Part shown: in pieces, positions 1 to 7,570 of the stretch
Numbering within the stretch: the first letter of the stretch is position 1
How the letters are laid out: every line of letters begins with the position of its first letter
From: a virus
Strand: one strand, 5' to 3'
IMG/VR virus record: IMGVR_UViG_3300031862_000019
Location: 1-34,717 of that record
Length of the DNA stretch: 34,717 bases
Position numbers and translations under genes: made by a program
The notes under the pieces: generated by a model
What the model was told of the DNA's origin: nothing
Database searches by the model: none
What the model saw: the letters and a program-made list of their open reading frames with translations, nothing else

Positions 1-106
1 GGCTATATCCAACTATTGGAGTCAGCTCTTTTTGTCAGATTTTATTTTGATAAGTCAACTCGCCATAAATTTCTTTTGCTTTTTTATTATATGCGATAGT
101 GGCTTC

Positions 107-256
107 TTATGAAAGATTCCCCCCCCCTTGTTCTGGGATATTTTCCCAATTAGTTTTTCTTATTTCGTCATTCCCGCAAAAAAAACAAAGATGAGTTTCT
201 TCGTCTCCCTCAAAATACTTTCCGCAAGCATCGCACAAAAAAATGATTTTTGACAT
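107..256 (-). CDS. Small zinc-ribbon protein, 49 aa
   Basis: A 49-codon reading frame starts at ATG 256 and ends at TAA 107-109. It encodes a CxxC pair near residues 8-11 (CDAC) and a second pair near 24-27 (CFFC), the usual arrangement of a small zinc ribbon. The rest is acidic and ends in a glycine run encoded by a 9-base C tract (119-127 on the plus strand). After the stop the same frame stays open for 23 more codons with protein-like composition, so the TAA may be a recent nonsense change, or the G/C tract may cause frame slippage. It is the last gene visible in the leftward early operon. The function is unknown; small zinc ribbons of this sort usually bind nucleic acid or protein. Confidence 0.5.
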   Translation of the reverse strand: MSKIIFLCDACGKYFEGDEETHLCFFCGNDEIRKTNWENIPEQGGGNLS

Positions 257-295
257 AAAAATTTAATTTAATTTATTCAATTTATTTTTTATCTT

Positions 296-610
296 TTAAT
301 ACTTATCAAAATTATCAAAGACTTCTTTGGGAACATTGGTCATTTTTGCTATCCATCTTCCAATTTCTCTAAAAGAATGAGCCGCCATACTACATCCAAC
401 TTGATAATCAATTTCTTTATTTTCTAAAACCATAAGTCCACCCATATACATTTTGCCTAATTCTGGGGATAAATCTACTAATTTTTCCCAAATCTTTTTT
501 TGGATAGCATTAAATTTAATTGGTTCTCTCCTAAAAATCAAATCTGATAATACTCCATTTCTAAAAGAAAGACCATCTTTCCATTGACCTGTTTTTTTGT
601 CCTTAACCAT
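296..610 (-). CDS. Hypothetical protein, 104 aa
   Basis: An intact 104-codon frame lies in the leftward early operon, 19 bases after the preceding gene. It has no signal peptide, membrane segment or Cys cluster. The second half contains AAHSFREIGRWIAKM, a helix pattern slightly reminiscent of some HEPN-like helical proteins. That resemblance is too weak for a family call. The ribosome-binding site is poor (only A-rich sequence before ATG 610). Confidence 0.6.
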   Translation of the reverse strand: MVKDKKTGQWKDGLSFRNGVLSDLIFRREPIKFNAIQKKIWEKLVDLSPELGKMYMGGLMVLENKEIDYQVGCSMAAHSFREIGRWIAKMTNVPKEVFDNFDKY

Positions 611-629
611 ATCTTTTTGCCTTTTATTT

Positions 630-872
630 TTATTTAATTTTTTTGTTTTTGCCCTTTTTATAGGTTTGGTTTAAGGTTTTTATAATACAATTTTTAAGAG
701 AATCTGGCAAATCTTCTTCAAAATAATCTGCTAAAAATCTTTCTTTAGGAGAAGATTCTACTTTATACCAAGTATTATAAAAATGTGCTGTATAAGCAAT
801 CGCTCCTTCTGGTATTGCCATACAAGCAGGACAATCTATTCTAATTATTTTCTCTTTTTTTTTATTTTTCAT
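630..872 (-). CDS. Hypothetical protein, 80 aa, lysine-rich
   Basis: An 80-codon frame with a Lys-rich N-terminus, a CPAC motif near residues 14-17 and a Lys-rich C-terminus. A single CxxC is not enough for a zinc site unless the protein dimerises. The start region is nearly identical to that of the downstream methyltransferase gene (shared 20-base sequence at 861-880 and 2875-2894), giving both proteins the N-terminus MKNKK. Function unknown. Confidence 0.55.
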   Translation of the reverse strand: MKNKKKEKIIRIDCPACMAIPEGAIAYTAHFYNTWYKVESSPKERFLADYFEEDLPDSLKNCIIKTLNQTYKKGKNKKIK

Positions 873-888
873 CTTTTAATTGGCTTAA

Positions 889-2886
889 TTAGAATAAAGA
901 ATTAGGAATTACTTTAATTCTGGCTTCAGCTATTTTAACATATTCAGGTTCTTTCTCTATTCCAATAAAATCCCTTCCTATTTTTTTAGCCGCCATACAG
1001 GTTGTGCCACTTCCAGCAAATGGGTCTAATACTATACCACCTTTTGGAGTTTTGGTTAGAAGACAAAGATATTCGCACAATTTCAAACTTTTTACTGTGG
1101 GATGTATGTTGCCTCTTTCAACATTATGTCTTTTGAAATCTTTATTATTTTTATTCTTTTCATTTTCTTCATTTAATTTTTGCCGAATTTCTTTGGTTGT
1201 AAGTTTTCCGTTTAGCCAATAAAATTCTTCACATCCCATATTCCTTTCACTTCTACTTGCCTTCGCTACATAAAAGAAACGAGAAGCACCACCTGTATCG
1301 TTAAAGCCACACTCATAATTCATTTCTATATTTTGTGGTATTTTTTGATAGATTGTTGTCCCATCGTTTCTTGCACCACCACGATTACTTCTTACACTTT
1401 TTCTTATTCCACTTTGCTTATCTAATATATAACACGGACATTCGGGGTTGGTGTGGATTATGGCTTTCCCCACACTTCTTTCCCGATAATTTTTGATTGA
1501 ACCACGCCCTTCTTCTCCGCCAGCAAAAGTTCCTTTTGGGGCATCGTGAATGCTTACTATTTCTTCTTTTCCTTCTCTTACCTCATCACAAATACAAGAA
1601 ATCAGTAAGTTTGCCGGAAAGCGACCTTGAGGATTATTTTTATATCCTATTGTTGGATAAGTTATTCCTGGTTTTCCAAATTGATTTTTATGTGCCTGTG
1701 ACAAATCCTTAATAGTTGTTTTGGTTGTTTCTGTTCCAACCCTTCCTCCATCTATATTCAATCCCGCCACTCCATATTTCAAGGCATTCTCGGCATAAGA
1801 ACCTTCATTGGGCCTGACGCACATTAAGATTGGTTCCCAACTTGGTTTTAATCCGTGAGATTTCCAGCCGTTCCAGAGTTTGGCTTCTTCACTTTGTCCT
1901 TTATATTTTCGCCATTCGCAATTACAAGGGTCTTGTCCATATAATAATTTCCCACATTCTTTACATTTTTTATATCTTTTAATGTGTTTTGTAGTGTCAG
2001 TTTGGGCCGAAAATTCTGTAAATTCCGATTTATTTTCAATTTCTTTCCCCGCTCTTTTATCTATTTGTTTGGCTATATCAGTCGCTTTTGGAAATCCTTG
2101 CCCATACAAAAACATAATCGTATCTTTAATAATCCACCCCGCATCCTCTATCGCACAAGCTAACCTATGCCAAGTTCTTGTGCCGCCAAAACATAATAAG
2201 GTTGCTCCTGGTTTGGCGACTCGGAGACATTCTTTTGCCCACAAATAATGAAAAAACTCTTGTTTATTTATTGGGATTGGATTTTCTTTATATTCTCTTA
2301 TTTCTTTCATTTCTTGCCAATTTTTCTCCATTGCTGATACATTAGGTTTTCCGTGCCATCTATTACCTTTTTTTTGGCATTTCCAGTTAGTTAATGCTTC
2401 ATACCATTTGAAAAATTCTCTTTGTTTTTTTGCTTGTAAAGGAAATCTAAAAAATAATTCTGCAAGTTTCAAACAATCCTCTCGTTTATTTACAATAAAA
2501 GAGATTTGTGGTTTAGACGTTTTCCACTCTTTTCTTTCTTGAGTTCTACCAAATCCTAAAGTATTTTTTATTTTTTCTAAAATTGCTTTATCGTCTTTCC
2601 GTAGGTTAATTATAAAATGAGTTTCGTAATAATCACCGTTTCTTACCCTATGTATTCTAAAACATCCTTCTCCGTCTACGAACCCTGAAAACCAATATCC
2701 AAAAGATGGCTCTATCAAATTTACTTTATCCCATTCTTTATTCATAAATTCCAAAAAATAGGGCGGATCAGTAATAATCGTATCAATAGAATTGTCTGGA
2801 ATTTCTTTGAGAATTTCCATACAATCACCACAAAGTATTTGATTTTTGAAATCGTCAGGATATTTCATATCTTTTTTATTTTTCAT
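889..2886 (-). CDS. DNA methyltransferase (N6-A/N4-C, beta-type order) interrupted by a LAGLIDADG domain
   Basis: The protein transfers a methyl group from S-adenosylmethionine to an exocyclic amino group of adenine or cytosine in DNA. The catalytic motif DPPY is at residues 40-43, and the SAM-binding motif (LDPFAGSGTT) comes near the C-terminus, so motif IV precedes motif I as in beta-class N6/N4 enzymes. The target-recognition region between them includes a Cys-rich patch (CKECG then CNC). The protein is 665 aa, longer than relatives because about 150 residues after NKEWDK (residues ~55-208) are a LAGLIDADG endonuclease-like segment. The methyltransferase resumes with the AKECLRVAKPGATLLCFGG block. 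The frame stays open throughout. It probably protects phage DNA from restriction; whether the enzyme works with the insert is unknown. Start ATG 2886 lies 8 bases after the previous gene with only an A-rich leader. Confidence 0.88.
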   Translation of the reverse strand: MKNKKDMKYPDDFKNQILCGDCMEILKEIPDNSIDTIITDPPYFLEFMNKEWDKVNLIEPSFGYWFSGFVDGEGCFRIHRVRNGDYYETHFIINLRKDDKAILEKIKNTLGFGRTQERKEWKTSKPQISFIVNKREDCLKLAELFFRFPLQAKKQREFFKWYEALTNWKCQKKGNRWHGKPNVSAMEKNWQEMKEIREYKENPIPINKQEFFHYLWAKECLRVAKPGATLLCFGGTRTWHRLACAIEDAGWIIKDTIMFLYGQGFPKATDIAKQIDKRAGKEIENKSEFTEFSAQTDTTKHIKRYKKCKECGKLLYGQDPCNCEWRKYKGQSEEAKLWNGWKSHGLKPSWEPILMCVRPNEGSYAENALKYGVAGLNIDGGRVGTETTKTTIKDLSQAHKNQFGKPGITYPTIGYKNNPQGRFPANLLISCICDEVREGKEEIVSIHDAPKGTFAGGEEGRGSIKNYRERSVGKAIIHTNPECPCYILDKQSGIRKSVRSNRGGARNDGTTIYQKIPQNIEMNYECGFNDTGGASRFFYVAKASRSERNMGCEEFYWLNGKLTTKEIRQKLNEENEKNKNNKDFKRHNVERGNIHPTVKSLKLCEYLCLLTKTPKGGIVLDPFAGSGTTCMAAKKIGRDFIGIEKEPEYVKIAEARIKVIPNSLF
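2263..2724 (-). mobile_element. In-frame LAGLIDADG homing-endonuclease-like insertion inside the methyltransferase
   Basis: Residues ~55-208 of the methyltransferase contain one LAGLIDADG-type motif (FSGFVDGEGCF, residues 66-76). It is followed by the beta-strand/helix pattern of single-motif homing endonucleases (HFIINLRKDDKAILEKIKN, then ISFIVNKREDCLKLAELFF). Upstream and downstream sequence are ordinary methyltransferase. I see no intein start residue with block A at the N-edge and no HN-C/S/T at the C-edge. The insert is about 460 bases, nearly all needed for the endonuclease domain, which leaves little room for a group I intron core. Boundaries are approximate, judged from where methyltransferase-like sequence stops and resumes. 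A domain insertion without splicing is the simplest reading. Confidence 0.75.
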
Positions 2887-2894
2887 CTTTTAAT

Positions 2895-3179
2895 TTAAAA
2901 TGTTATTATTTCATCTTCAATAAAATCATCGTGGTTGTTAAAAAATCTTTTATTCCAACATTTATAACGATAAACATATTGCCGTTTTCCAGTTTTTTGG
3001 TTGTATTTATGATAAGGATAGGACTTTCCGCATTCGGGATATTCCTCATAATAATTTTCAGCCCCCACTAAAGTTTCTATCAATGGGAGACCACATTCCC
3101 TGCAAAAAAATTCTCTATGGGGCTTTACCATTCGCCAAGTTATGTAAGTTTTTGTTTCTATATCTTCTTTCATATTCAA
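2895..3179 (-). CDS. Zinc-ribbon-like hypothetical protein, 94 aa
   Basis: A 94-codon frame whose start overlaps the stop of the preceding gene by 4 bases (ATGA), a sign of translational coupling. It has a CxxC pair (CREC, residues ~25-28), then single cysteines in EYPECGKSY and YRYKCWNKR, consistent with a degenerate zinc ribbon. Aromatic and basic residues are abundant. No enzyme motif is seen. A second in-frame ATG two codons later is an alternative start. Confidence 0.6.
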   Translation of the reverse strand: MNMKEDIETKTYITWRMVKPHREFFCRECGLPLIETLVGAENYYEEYPECGKSYPYHKYNQKTGKRQYVYRYKCWNKRFFNNHDDFIEDEIITF

Positions 3180-3487
3180 AATAAAGATTTTTGGAATTCC
3201 TCAATATCTTCTGTTGACGAAAACATATACCAAGCGATAACTCCCAATTTAGTTCCCCTTGCGTCAAAATAACTATTATACTTTTTAATAAATTCTAATG
3301 CTATCGCTTTTTCAATCTGCCAAACTTTTCCGCTATCTCCGACCCGAACAAACAATTTATCATTACCATTATTTGCACTTAATAATCTTAAGTTTACTCC
3401 TATCCCAATGGACTTTCCGTCCCAATGATATAATTTCCCTGCGGTGTAAAATGGTTCTCTAATATGAATTATATTTTCATTTTCCAT
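3176..3487 (-). CDS. Hypothetical protein, 103 aa
   Basis: A complete 103-codon frame, coupled by a 4-base overlap to the zinc-ribbon gene that follows. The N-terminal half is beta-rich and the C-terminal half contains a helix around KAIALEFIKKY. No recognisable motif, membrane segment or signal. Function unknown. Confidence 0.55.
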   Translation of the reverse strand: MENENIIHIREPFYTAGKLYHWDGKSIGIGVNLRLLSANNGNDKLFVRVGDSGKVWQIEKAIALEFIKKYNSYFDARGTKLGVIAWYMFSSTEDIEEFQKSLF

Positions 3488-3561
3488 ATAATTTCAGAAG
3501 GAGGTATAACTATGTCAGCTCCGCCCTCAAAAACCCCGTGTAGCCCCAAAAAATCGTTAGT

Positions 3562-3891
3562 TTATAGGATAAAAATAGCCAATCCTCCCTTTTTACGCTT
3601 AAACCTCTTAAAACTGTTTATAAATAACAATTTTATTTTTCCCCAAAAACGAACAAATAAATTAGGTTTTGGTTCTTCTTTGGGCTTTATTTCCACTTTG
3701 GGATTTATCATTATTTTTCCTTTCACTCCAAGCTCTCTTTGTTTTCGCATTATTATTTCTTGAACTTCATAAGCGTCTCCACTTTTAAATAATTTACCCA
3801 AAATCCATTTCGGTTTATATTTTCTTTTCGCCCATTTATCCTTTTTAGGATTTTCCAGACCCCTTTTAAATCGTTGTTCTTCTGTCGTCAT
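3562..3891 (-). CDS. Basic hypothetical protein, 109 aa
   Basis: The frame encodes a strongly basic protein: a Lys/Arg-rich N-terminus, a central Pro-Lys-Glu linker (PKVEIKPKEEPKP) and a C-terminal amphipathic basic segment (FVRFWGKIKLLFINSFKRF) ending in hydrophobic GGLAIFIL. This composition fits a nucleic-acid-binding or membrane-surface protein, but no family is recognised. About 75 bases without a gene on this strand follow its stop; that stretch holds a strong ribosome-binding-site-like sequence on the opposite strand. Confidence 0.5.
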   Translation of the reverse strand: MTTEEQRFKRGLENPKKDKWAKRKYKPKWILGKLFKSGDAYEVQEIIMRKQRELGVKGKIMINPKVEIKPKEEPKPNLFVRFWGKIKLLFINSFKRFKRKKGGLAIFIL

Positions 3892-3952
3892 TTTACCCGA
3901 TAAATTTTAATCCCTATTTTCTATAAAAATTTAATTTTTATTTCCTTATTGT

Positions 3953-4264
3953 CTAACATAATTTTTTAATTTTTTGTTTCATCATAAAAGCAAAAGTTTT
4001 TTTGCCAATTTTCCTCTCTTTTGCCCGAATCATTCGGTCAAAAACTTTATGGCATCTCCAACAATAAGAAATTAAATTATCTTCTCTGTCTCCCAGATAC
4101 TTCGGTTTGAAAAATCTTCTCGGAATTATATGATGAACTTCTATCAAGGGCGAAGTTTCTCCAAAAATTTGTTCTTTATATTTACATATTGGAGATTGAC
4201 ATTTACATTTATCTCTTTTCAAAATCCTTTTCCTTATTTTTTTCCAACTATAATTTCCTTTCAT
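3953..4264 (-). CDS. HNH endonuclease, 103 aa
   Basis: A small free-standing HNH nuclease. The N-terminal WKKIRKRILKRDKCKC is the standard entry to the fold. Cys pairs for zinc are at the N-side (KCKCQSPIC) and C-side (CWRCHK). The catalytic HHIIPR lies near residues 44-49, and DNLISYCWRCH supplies the Asn and final His. Such nucleases cut DNA and in phages act either as homing endonucleases or, beside terminase, in packaging. Here the gene sits in the replication region, so homing is more likely. Its start overlaps the previous gene by 4 bases. Confidence 0.88.
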   Translation of the reverse strand: MKGNYSWKKIRKRILKRDKCKCQSPICKYKEQIFGETSPLIEVHHIIPRRFFKPKYLGDREDNLISYCWRCHKVFDRMIRAKERKIGKKTFAFMMKQKIKKLC

Positions 4265-4527
4265 TCTTTTCCACTTCCCAACATTGGAAGTTCGTTCTTC
4301 AAATCTTTAAAATAACTTTCAATCCCTCTTAATTCTTCCCCCTCATCCTTCTTGTATCGGTCAACAATATAATTAAGAGCAATCACATAAGCAACATTTA
4401 TTACCTTATCCGACAAGACCACAAATTTTGCCTGACCCATCGCCAGAATTTTCGCCATCTTTTTATATTCTTCACGATTCAAACTAATCGTTTCCCCCCC
4501 ACTAAGTTTTATATAATAATAGGGCGT
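4261..4527 (-). CDS. Hypothetical protein, 73-88 aa; start codon unclear
   Basis: The conventional start is TTG at 4482, giving 73 aa. Coding-like sequence continues upstream in frame (YYYIKLSGGETISL before the Asn-Arg-Glu-Glu), back to a stop at 4543-4545. There is no ATG, GTG or TTG in that extension, but an ACG at 4525-4527 sits 8 bases after a good Shine-Dalgarno AAGGA (4536-4540). I therefore mark 4527 as the probable start, using a rare ACG codon or a mutated ATG, giving 88 aa. A 7-base G tract lies inside the extension. The protein is small and helical, with no known motif, and is coupled to the HNH gene downstream. Confidence 0.55.
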   Translation of the reverse strand, partial: TPYYYIKLSGGETISLNREEYKKMAKILAMGQAKFVVLSDKVINVAYVIALNYIVDRYKKDEGEELRGIESYFKDLKNELPMLGSGKE

Positions 4528-4549
4528 ATATTTATTCCTTTTTTAAACC

Positions 4550-5413
4550 TTATAATTTTACTACATTATTTTGTTTTTTCCGATAAGAATTAACAATTTG
4601 AACTACATTATAATAAAGCCACCTGAAAGAAGTCATCTTCCCAGAATAAAATTTATCTTTCGCCCCAATTCTGATTGCCATTTCCGTTCCCTTAACCCCG
4701 AACTTTTTAAGACACAACCACGCATATCTCCGATTTTGTTTCTCCGATTCATCAAGTTTCTTTATATCAATTTCCTTTTTCAATAATTCGGTCAAATAAT
4801 TTATATCCTCATTCGGCACTTTTTTAACCACGACTTCCCCCGCCTTTATATGAGGATTATCCCTCATTGTCCTATGGCATCTTTTACAATGCCAGAACTT
4901 AACCTCCTCCAATTCTTCTGCGGGGTGAGGACAATTTATAATCTCCTCCATTGACATATCTTTCTGTAATAAGGTCTCTTTTAATTCCCGAACTGACATC
5001 ACTCTCGCCTGTTCCTTCCAATCTTTAAAATTAATTTTCCCTTTAAGGATTAGGGGTGCTAAAATATCTAATTTCGTTTGCCCGATTTCCGCCAATTCTG
5101 TTTCCTCTTCTTTTAATTGTTCAATGAAAACTTTATAAATTCTTATTAGTTTTTCTGCCATATTAACTGCCGATTTTGGATTTGCCCCCAAATGAGGCAA
5201 TGGAATTTCTGGTTTATTGCAAAATTCTTCAAAGGTAACCTCCCTTGAACTATCTTCAAACTTATACAATTTATCCTTTTTAATTTGCCATAAACAAAAT
5301 CCCGCCTTCAGAAAACTAATCTGTCCCGTCAATAAAACCTTCTTTAGAGCTTCCACCAAATCAAAATACTTCTTCGCTTGTTTTTCTCCATCAACGATTT
5401 TTTGGGTAGTCAT
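4550..5413 (-). CDS. Hypothetical protein with zinc-ribbon centre, 287 aa
   Basis: The protein follows the SSB-like gene by 4 bases and is probably cotranscribed with the nuclease and SSB. The N-terminal ~140 residues are helical (LKAGFCLWQIKKDKLYKF, then NMAEKLIRIYKVFIEQL), similar in style to helix-turn-helix or ParB-like adaptor regions. A probable zinc site occupies residues ~160-180 (CPHP then HCKRCHR). The C-terminal part is basic and helical. Its place beside recombination genes suggests a role in replication or as an SSB partner, but no family is identified. Confidence 0.6.
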   Translation of the reverse strand: MTTQKIVDGEKQAKKYFDLVEALKKVLLTGQISFLKAGFCLWQIKKDKLYKFEDSSREVTFEEFCNKPEIPLPHLGANPKSAVNMAEKLIRIYKVFIEQLKEEETELAEIGQTKLDILAPLILKGKINFKDWKEQARVMSVRELKETLLQKDMSMEEIINCPHPAEELEEVKFWHCKRCHRTMRDNPHIKAGEVVVKKVPNEDINYLTELLKKEIDIKKLDESEKQNRRYAWLCLKKFGVKGTEMAIRIGAKDKFYSGKMTSFRWLYYNVVQIVNSYRKKQNNVVKL

Positions 5414-5417
5414 ATTT

Positions 5418-6257
5418 TTAAAATGGAATATCTTTTATATTTATTGCTTCTTCTTCCTCAATAATAGGAAAACCATCTTTCGGGTCTATCCTCTTTTTTG
5501 GATTTCTGATAATTGGTCTTGAGGCATCTTCCATCCCTTCTTCTTCAACAACTTCCTCCTCTACTACGGGCTTATTGTCGGCATAAAACGCCTCAACCTT
5601 CTCAAGACCTTCAAAAACCTCTTTAATCTTTTCCTCCACGACCATTTCTTGTTCAACATTCAATTTTTTCCCCCTCTGAAAACTCATAGCAAAATAATTT
5701 TTACGCAATGCCTCATTTGTTTCCTCTCCTATTCCGACCACAGTTTCAAATTCGTAGATATGCTCATTCGGTTTAAATTCCTTCCAATAGTCAAAAAGAT
5801 AACTCAATCCCTTCCCCTTAACCACAAGTTTCACCACTTCCACATCTTCCCCTTCCGCCAAGCCAAGCAAAAAATAAATAGATTGCCTCATTTTAAGATT
5901 TGGATATTTCTCCCTCAATTCTTGAATCGTTCCTTCCGTTATCAACTGACTTCTCCCTCCCTTTGTCCCCCTCTCAAAAAGAGAAACTTTATCTTTCCAA
6001 CTATTATGTTCGTTGGTATAACGAGAATATGATTTTGTAAATTCCGAAAACGACCTTCGGACTTTTAACATTACTCCTGAAATTTGTTCTCCAAGTTCTA
6101 TTCTTATTGTTCTTTTTTCCCCCTCCTTTGCGTCTTCATTTGTGATAAATTTGTAAAATTTACCTTCCTCCCCGTGTAATTTGACAATAGGGACAATGTA
6201 TTGTGGGGCAGATTTTATTGTATCTTCCCCCGACATTTTTGATAAATCTGGATTCAT
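5418..6257 (-). CDS. Probable single-stranded DNA-binding protein, 279 aa
   Basis: Residues ~20-200 are a beta-rich globular region. Residues ~225-279 form a disordered, very acidic tail rich in E and V that ends in NIKDIPF. A terminal acidic-DIPF peptide is the hallmark of bacterial SSB tails, which recruit replication and repair partners. The gene lies directly downstream of a zinc ribbon and a PD-(D/E)XK nuclease, the usual company of a phage recombination SSB. I cannot recognise the OB fold by eye, so the role rests on tail and context. The length exceeds typical SSB (~170 aa), more like large phage versions. Confidence 0.65.
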   Translation of the reverse strand: MNPDLSKMSGEDTIKSAPQYIVPIVKLHGEEGKFYKFITNEDAKEGEKRTIRIELGEQISGVMLKVRRSFSEFTKSYSRYTNEHNSWKDKVSLFERGTKGGRSQLITEGTIQELREKYPNLKMRQSIYFLLGLAEGEDVEVVKLVVKGKGLSYLFDYWKEFKPNEHIYEFETVVGIGEETNEALRKNYFAMSFQRGKKLNVEQEMVVEEKIKEVFEGLEKVEAFYADNKPVVEEEVVEEEGMEDASRPIIRNPKKRIDPKDGFPIIEEEEAINIKDIPF

Positions 6258-6265
6258 ATTTTTGT

Positions 6266-6499
6266 TTAATTTTCACCCATCTTCATTGTTGATTTCCCGA
6301 AACCACAATGAGGACAGTTGAACGCCAAACATTTAATTTTTATAAATTCATTTTTTGAATTGACCCGACCTCGCCAGATACTTTCCGCTTTCTTCCCGCA
6401 TTTCCTACATTTCCCCTTAAAAAGTTTCAGGGCGGTTTTCTCTGTTTGAATCGGGGGATTGAAAAATTTAAATTTATTCCCTACTTTTTCCCTTGTCAT
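6266..6499 (-). CDS. Zinc-ribbon protein, 77 aa
   Basis: Four cysteines in two pairs (CRKC near residue 31 and CPHC near residue 62) form a clear zinc ribbon, with a third cysteine in CLAFN just before the second pair. The start overlaps the nuclease gene stop by 4 bases (ATGA), so the two are translated together. Its probable role is as a nucleic-acid-binding accessory to the nuclease or to the SSB-like protein downstream; this is inferred from context only. Confidence 0.7.
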   Translation of the reverse strand: MTREKVGNKFKFFNPPIQTEKTALKLFKGKCRKCGKKAESIWRGRVNSKNEFIKIKCLAFNCPHCGFGKSTMKMGEN

Positions 6500-7560
6500 A
6501 GATACATTTGAGTTAATTTACCATCCTTCATTGATGCCTTACGATTTATTTCATTTAGTTTCATTTTGCATTTCCTCTCCCACTCCTCCGCTTTTTGAAA
6601 TCCCGTAATCTTCGTAAAATATGGAGACCTCGCTATTTTCCAATTTTTTTCCCAAAGACCTCCCATTTTCCCCTTTTTAGTATTAAAAATTAAATCGGGT
6701 TCTCTCGGAGGTTCTTTGTCCATAATAAAATACATTGACATTGTTTTAACATCTTCTTCAAATGCCTTTTGTAATCTTTCTGTAGCAAAAACCACAGGAC
6801 ATTCCTCTAAAGTCAAATCATCTTTTGAAATATAAAGAATAACCCCCTCATCAAGATTTTCCCCCTTAATATACATAAAAGTTTGTAATTGATGATGAAA
6901 ATACCCCTCCCCAATATAATCTTTTTTATTCCAGAAGGCATTGCTATTTACCGATTTCACTTCCACAATTCTCGGTTTCTTCAATCCATCGGGAAATTTT
7001 TGAGCCAGACCATTCAAAATTTTTTCTCCTTTGTATTTGATAAAATTTGAAAAACGATAATAACTGAATGGCATTTGGATTTCCGCCTCCTGATAAATTT
7101 TCTTTGCTTCTTCAAGAACTCTCTGTTCAATCTCAAATGTTTTCTTAAAAGTTTTCTTTACCTTTCCCCAATCATAAACATTACCAATTTTTGCATCATA
7201 TTTTCCACAAACTCTTAATGTTTCTGCTGTTTCTGGTATATTAACCCACTTTTGCGTATCAATTAAAACCCCCGCCTTCGCCAAAATCTCAATCACCAAG
7301 TCTTCAAATGTATCTCCTGCCGAGAAAATTCTCAATGTTCTGCTGTCATAAGGATTTGTCGGTTGAACTCCTTTCATTTTATAAAATCTATCCAGATAAG
7401 GACTTCCCAAATCTGAAGCATTAATATAATCCCTCGCCTTTGTTTCCCTTTGTTCCAACTGCTCAACAGCATTCCACAAGGAAGCAACGCCTAAAATTTC
7501 TTTCGGAGGTTCTTCTATTTTCTTTTCCTCTCCCACAATTTTTTCTTCTTTTTCTTCCAT
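6496..7560 (-). CDS. PD-(D/E)XK superfamily nuclease (RecB/Cas4-like exonuclease), 354 aa
   Basis: The catalytic signature is visible: an upstream helix with Glu (FEDLVIEIL, ~85-93), Asp122 in CGKYDAKI, Glu200 and Lys202 in IVEVKS, and a helix with Gln224 and Tyr230 (HHQLQTFMY). This order matches RecB/Cas4-like nucleases, which degrade or process DNA ends with divalent metal. The first ~25 residues are acidic and probably disordered. I see no Cys cluster for an iron-sulphur site, unlike true Cas4. With the SSB-like gene downstream it likely works in phage recombination or replication. The gene starts 25 bases after SpoVG, just past a terminator-like hairpin, with no good Shine-Dalgarno. Confidence 0.85.
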   Translation of the reverse strand: MEEKEEKIVGEEKKIEEPPKEILGVASLWNAVEQLEQRETKARDYINASDLGSPYLDRFYKMKGVQPTNPYDSRTLRIFSAGDTFEDLVIEILAKAGVLIDTQKWVNIPETAETLRVCGKYDAKIGNVYDWGKVKKTFKKTFEIEQRVLEEAKKIYQEAEIQMPFSYYRFSNFIKYKGEKILNGLAQKFPDGLKKPRIVEVKSVNSNAFWNKKDYIGEGYFHHQLQTFMYIKGENLDEGVILYISKDDLTLEECPVVFATERLQKAFEEDVKTMSMYFIMDKEPPREPDLIFNTKKGKMGGLWEKNWKIARSPYFTKITGFQKAEEWERKCKMKLNEINRKASMKDGKLTQMYL

Positions 7561-7570
7561 AAAAATAAAA

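Noticed and set aside
1004-2248. Plus-strand open frames across the methyltransferase
   Set aside because: They are shadows of the minus-strand gene, with poor protein composition and no start signals.
2263-2724. Intein or group I intron in the methyltransferase
   Set aside because: No intein edge residues (Cys/Ser start block, HN end) and too little sequence beyond the endonuclease domain for an intron core; kept only as an in-frame domain insertion.
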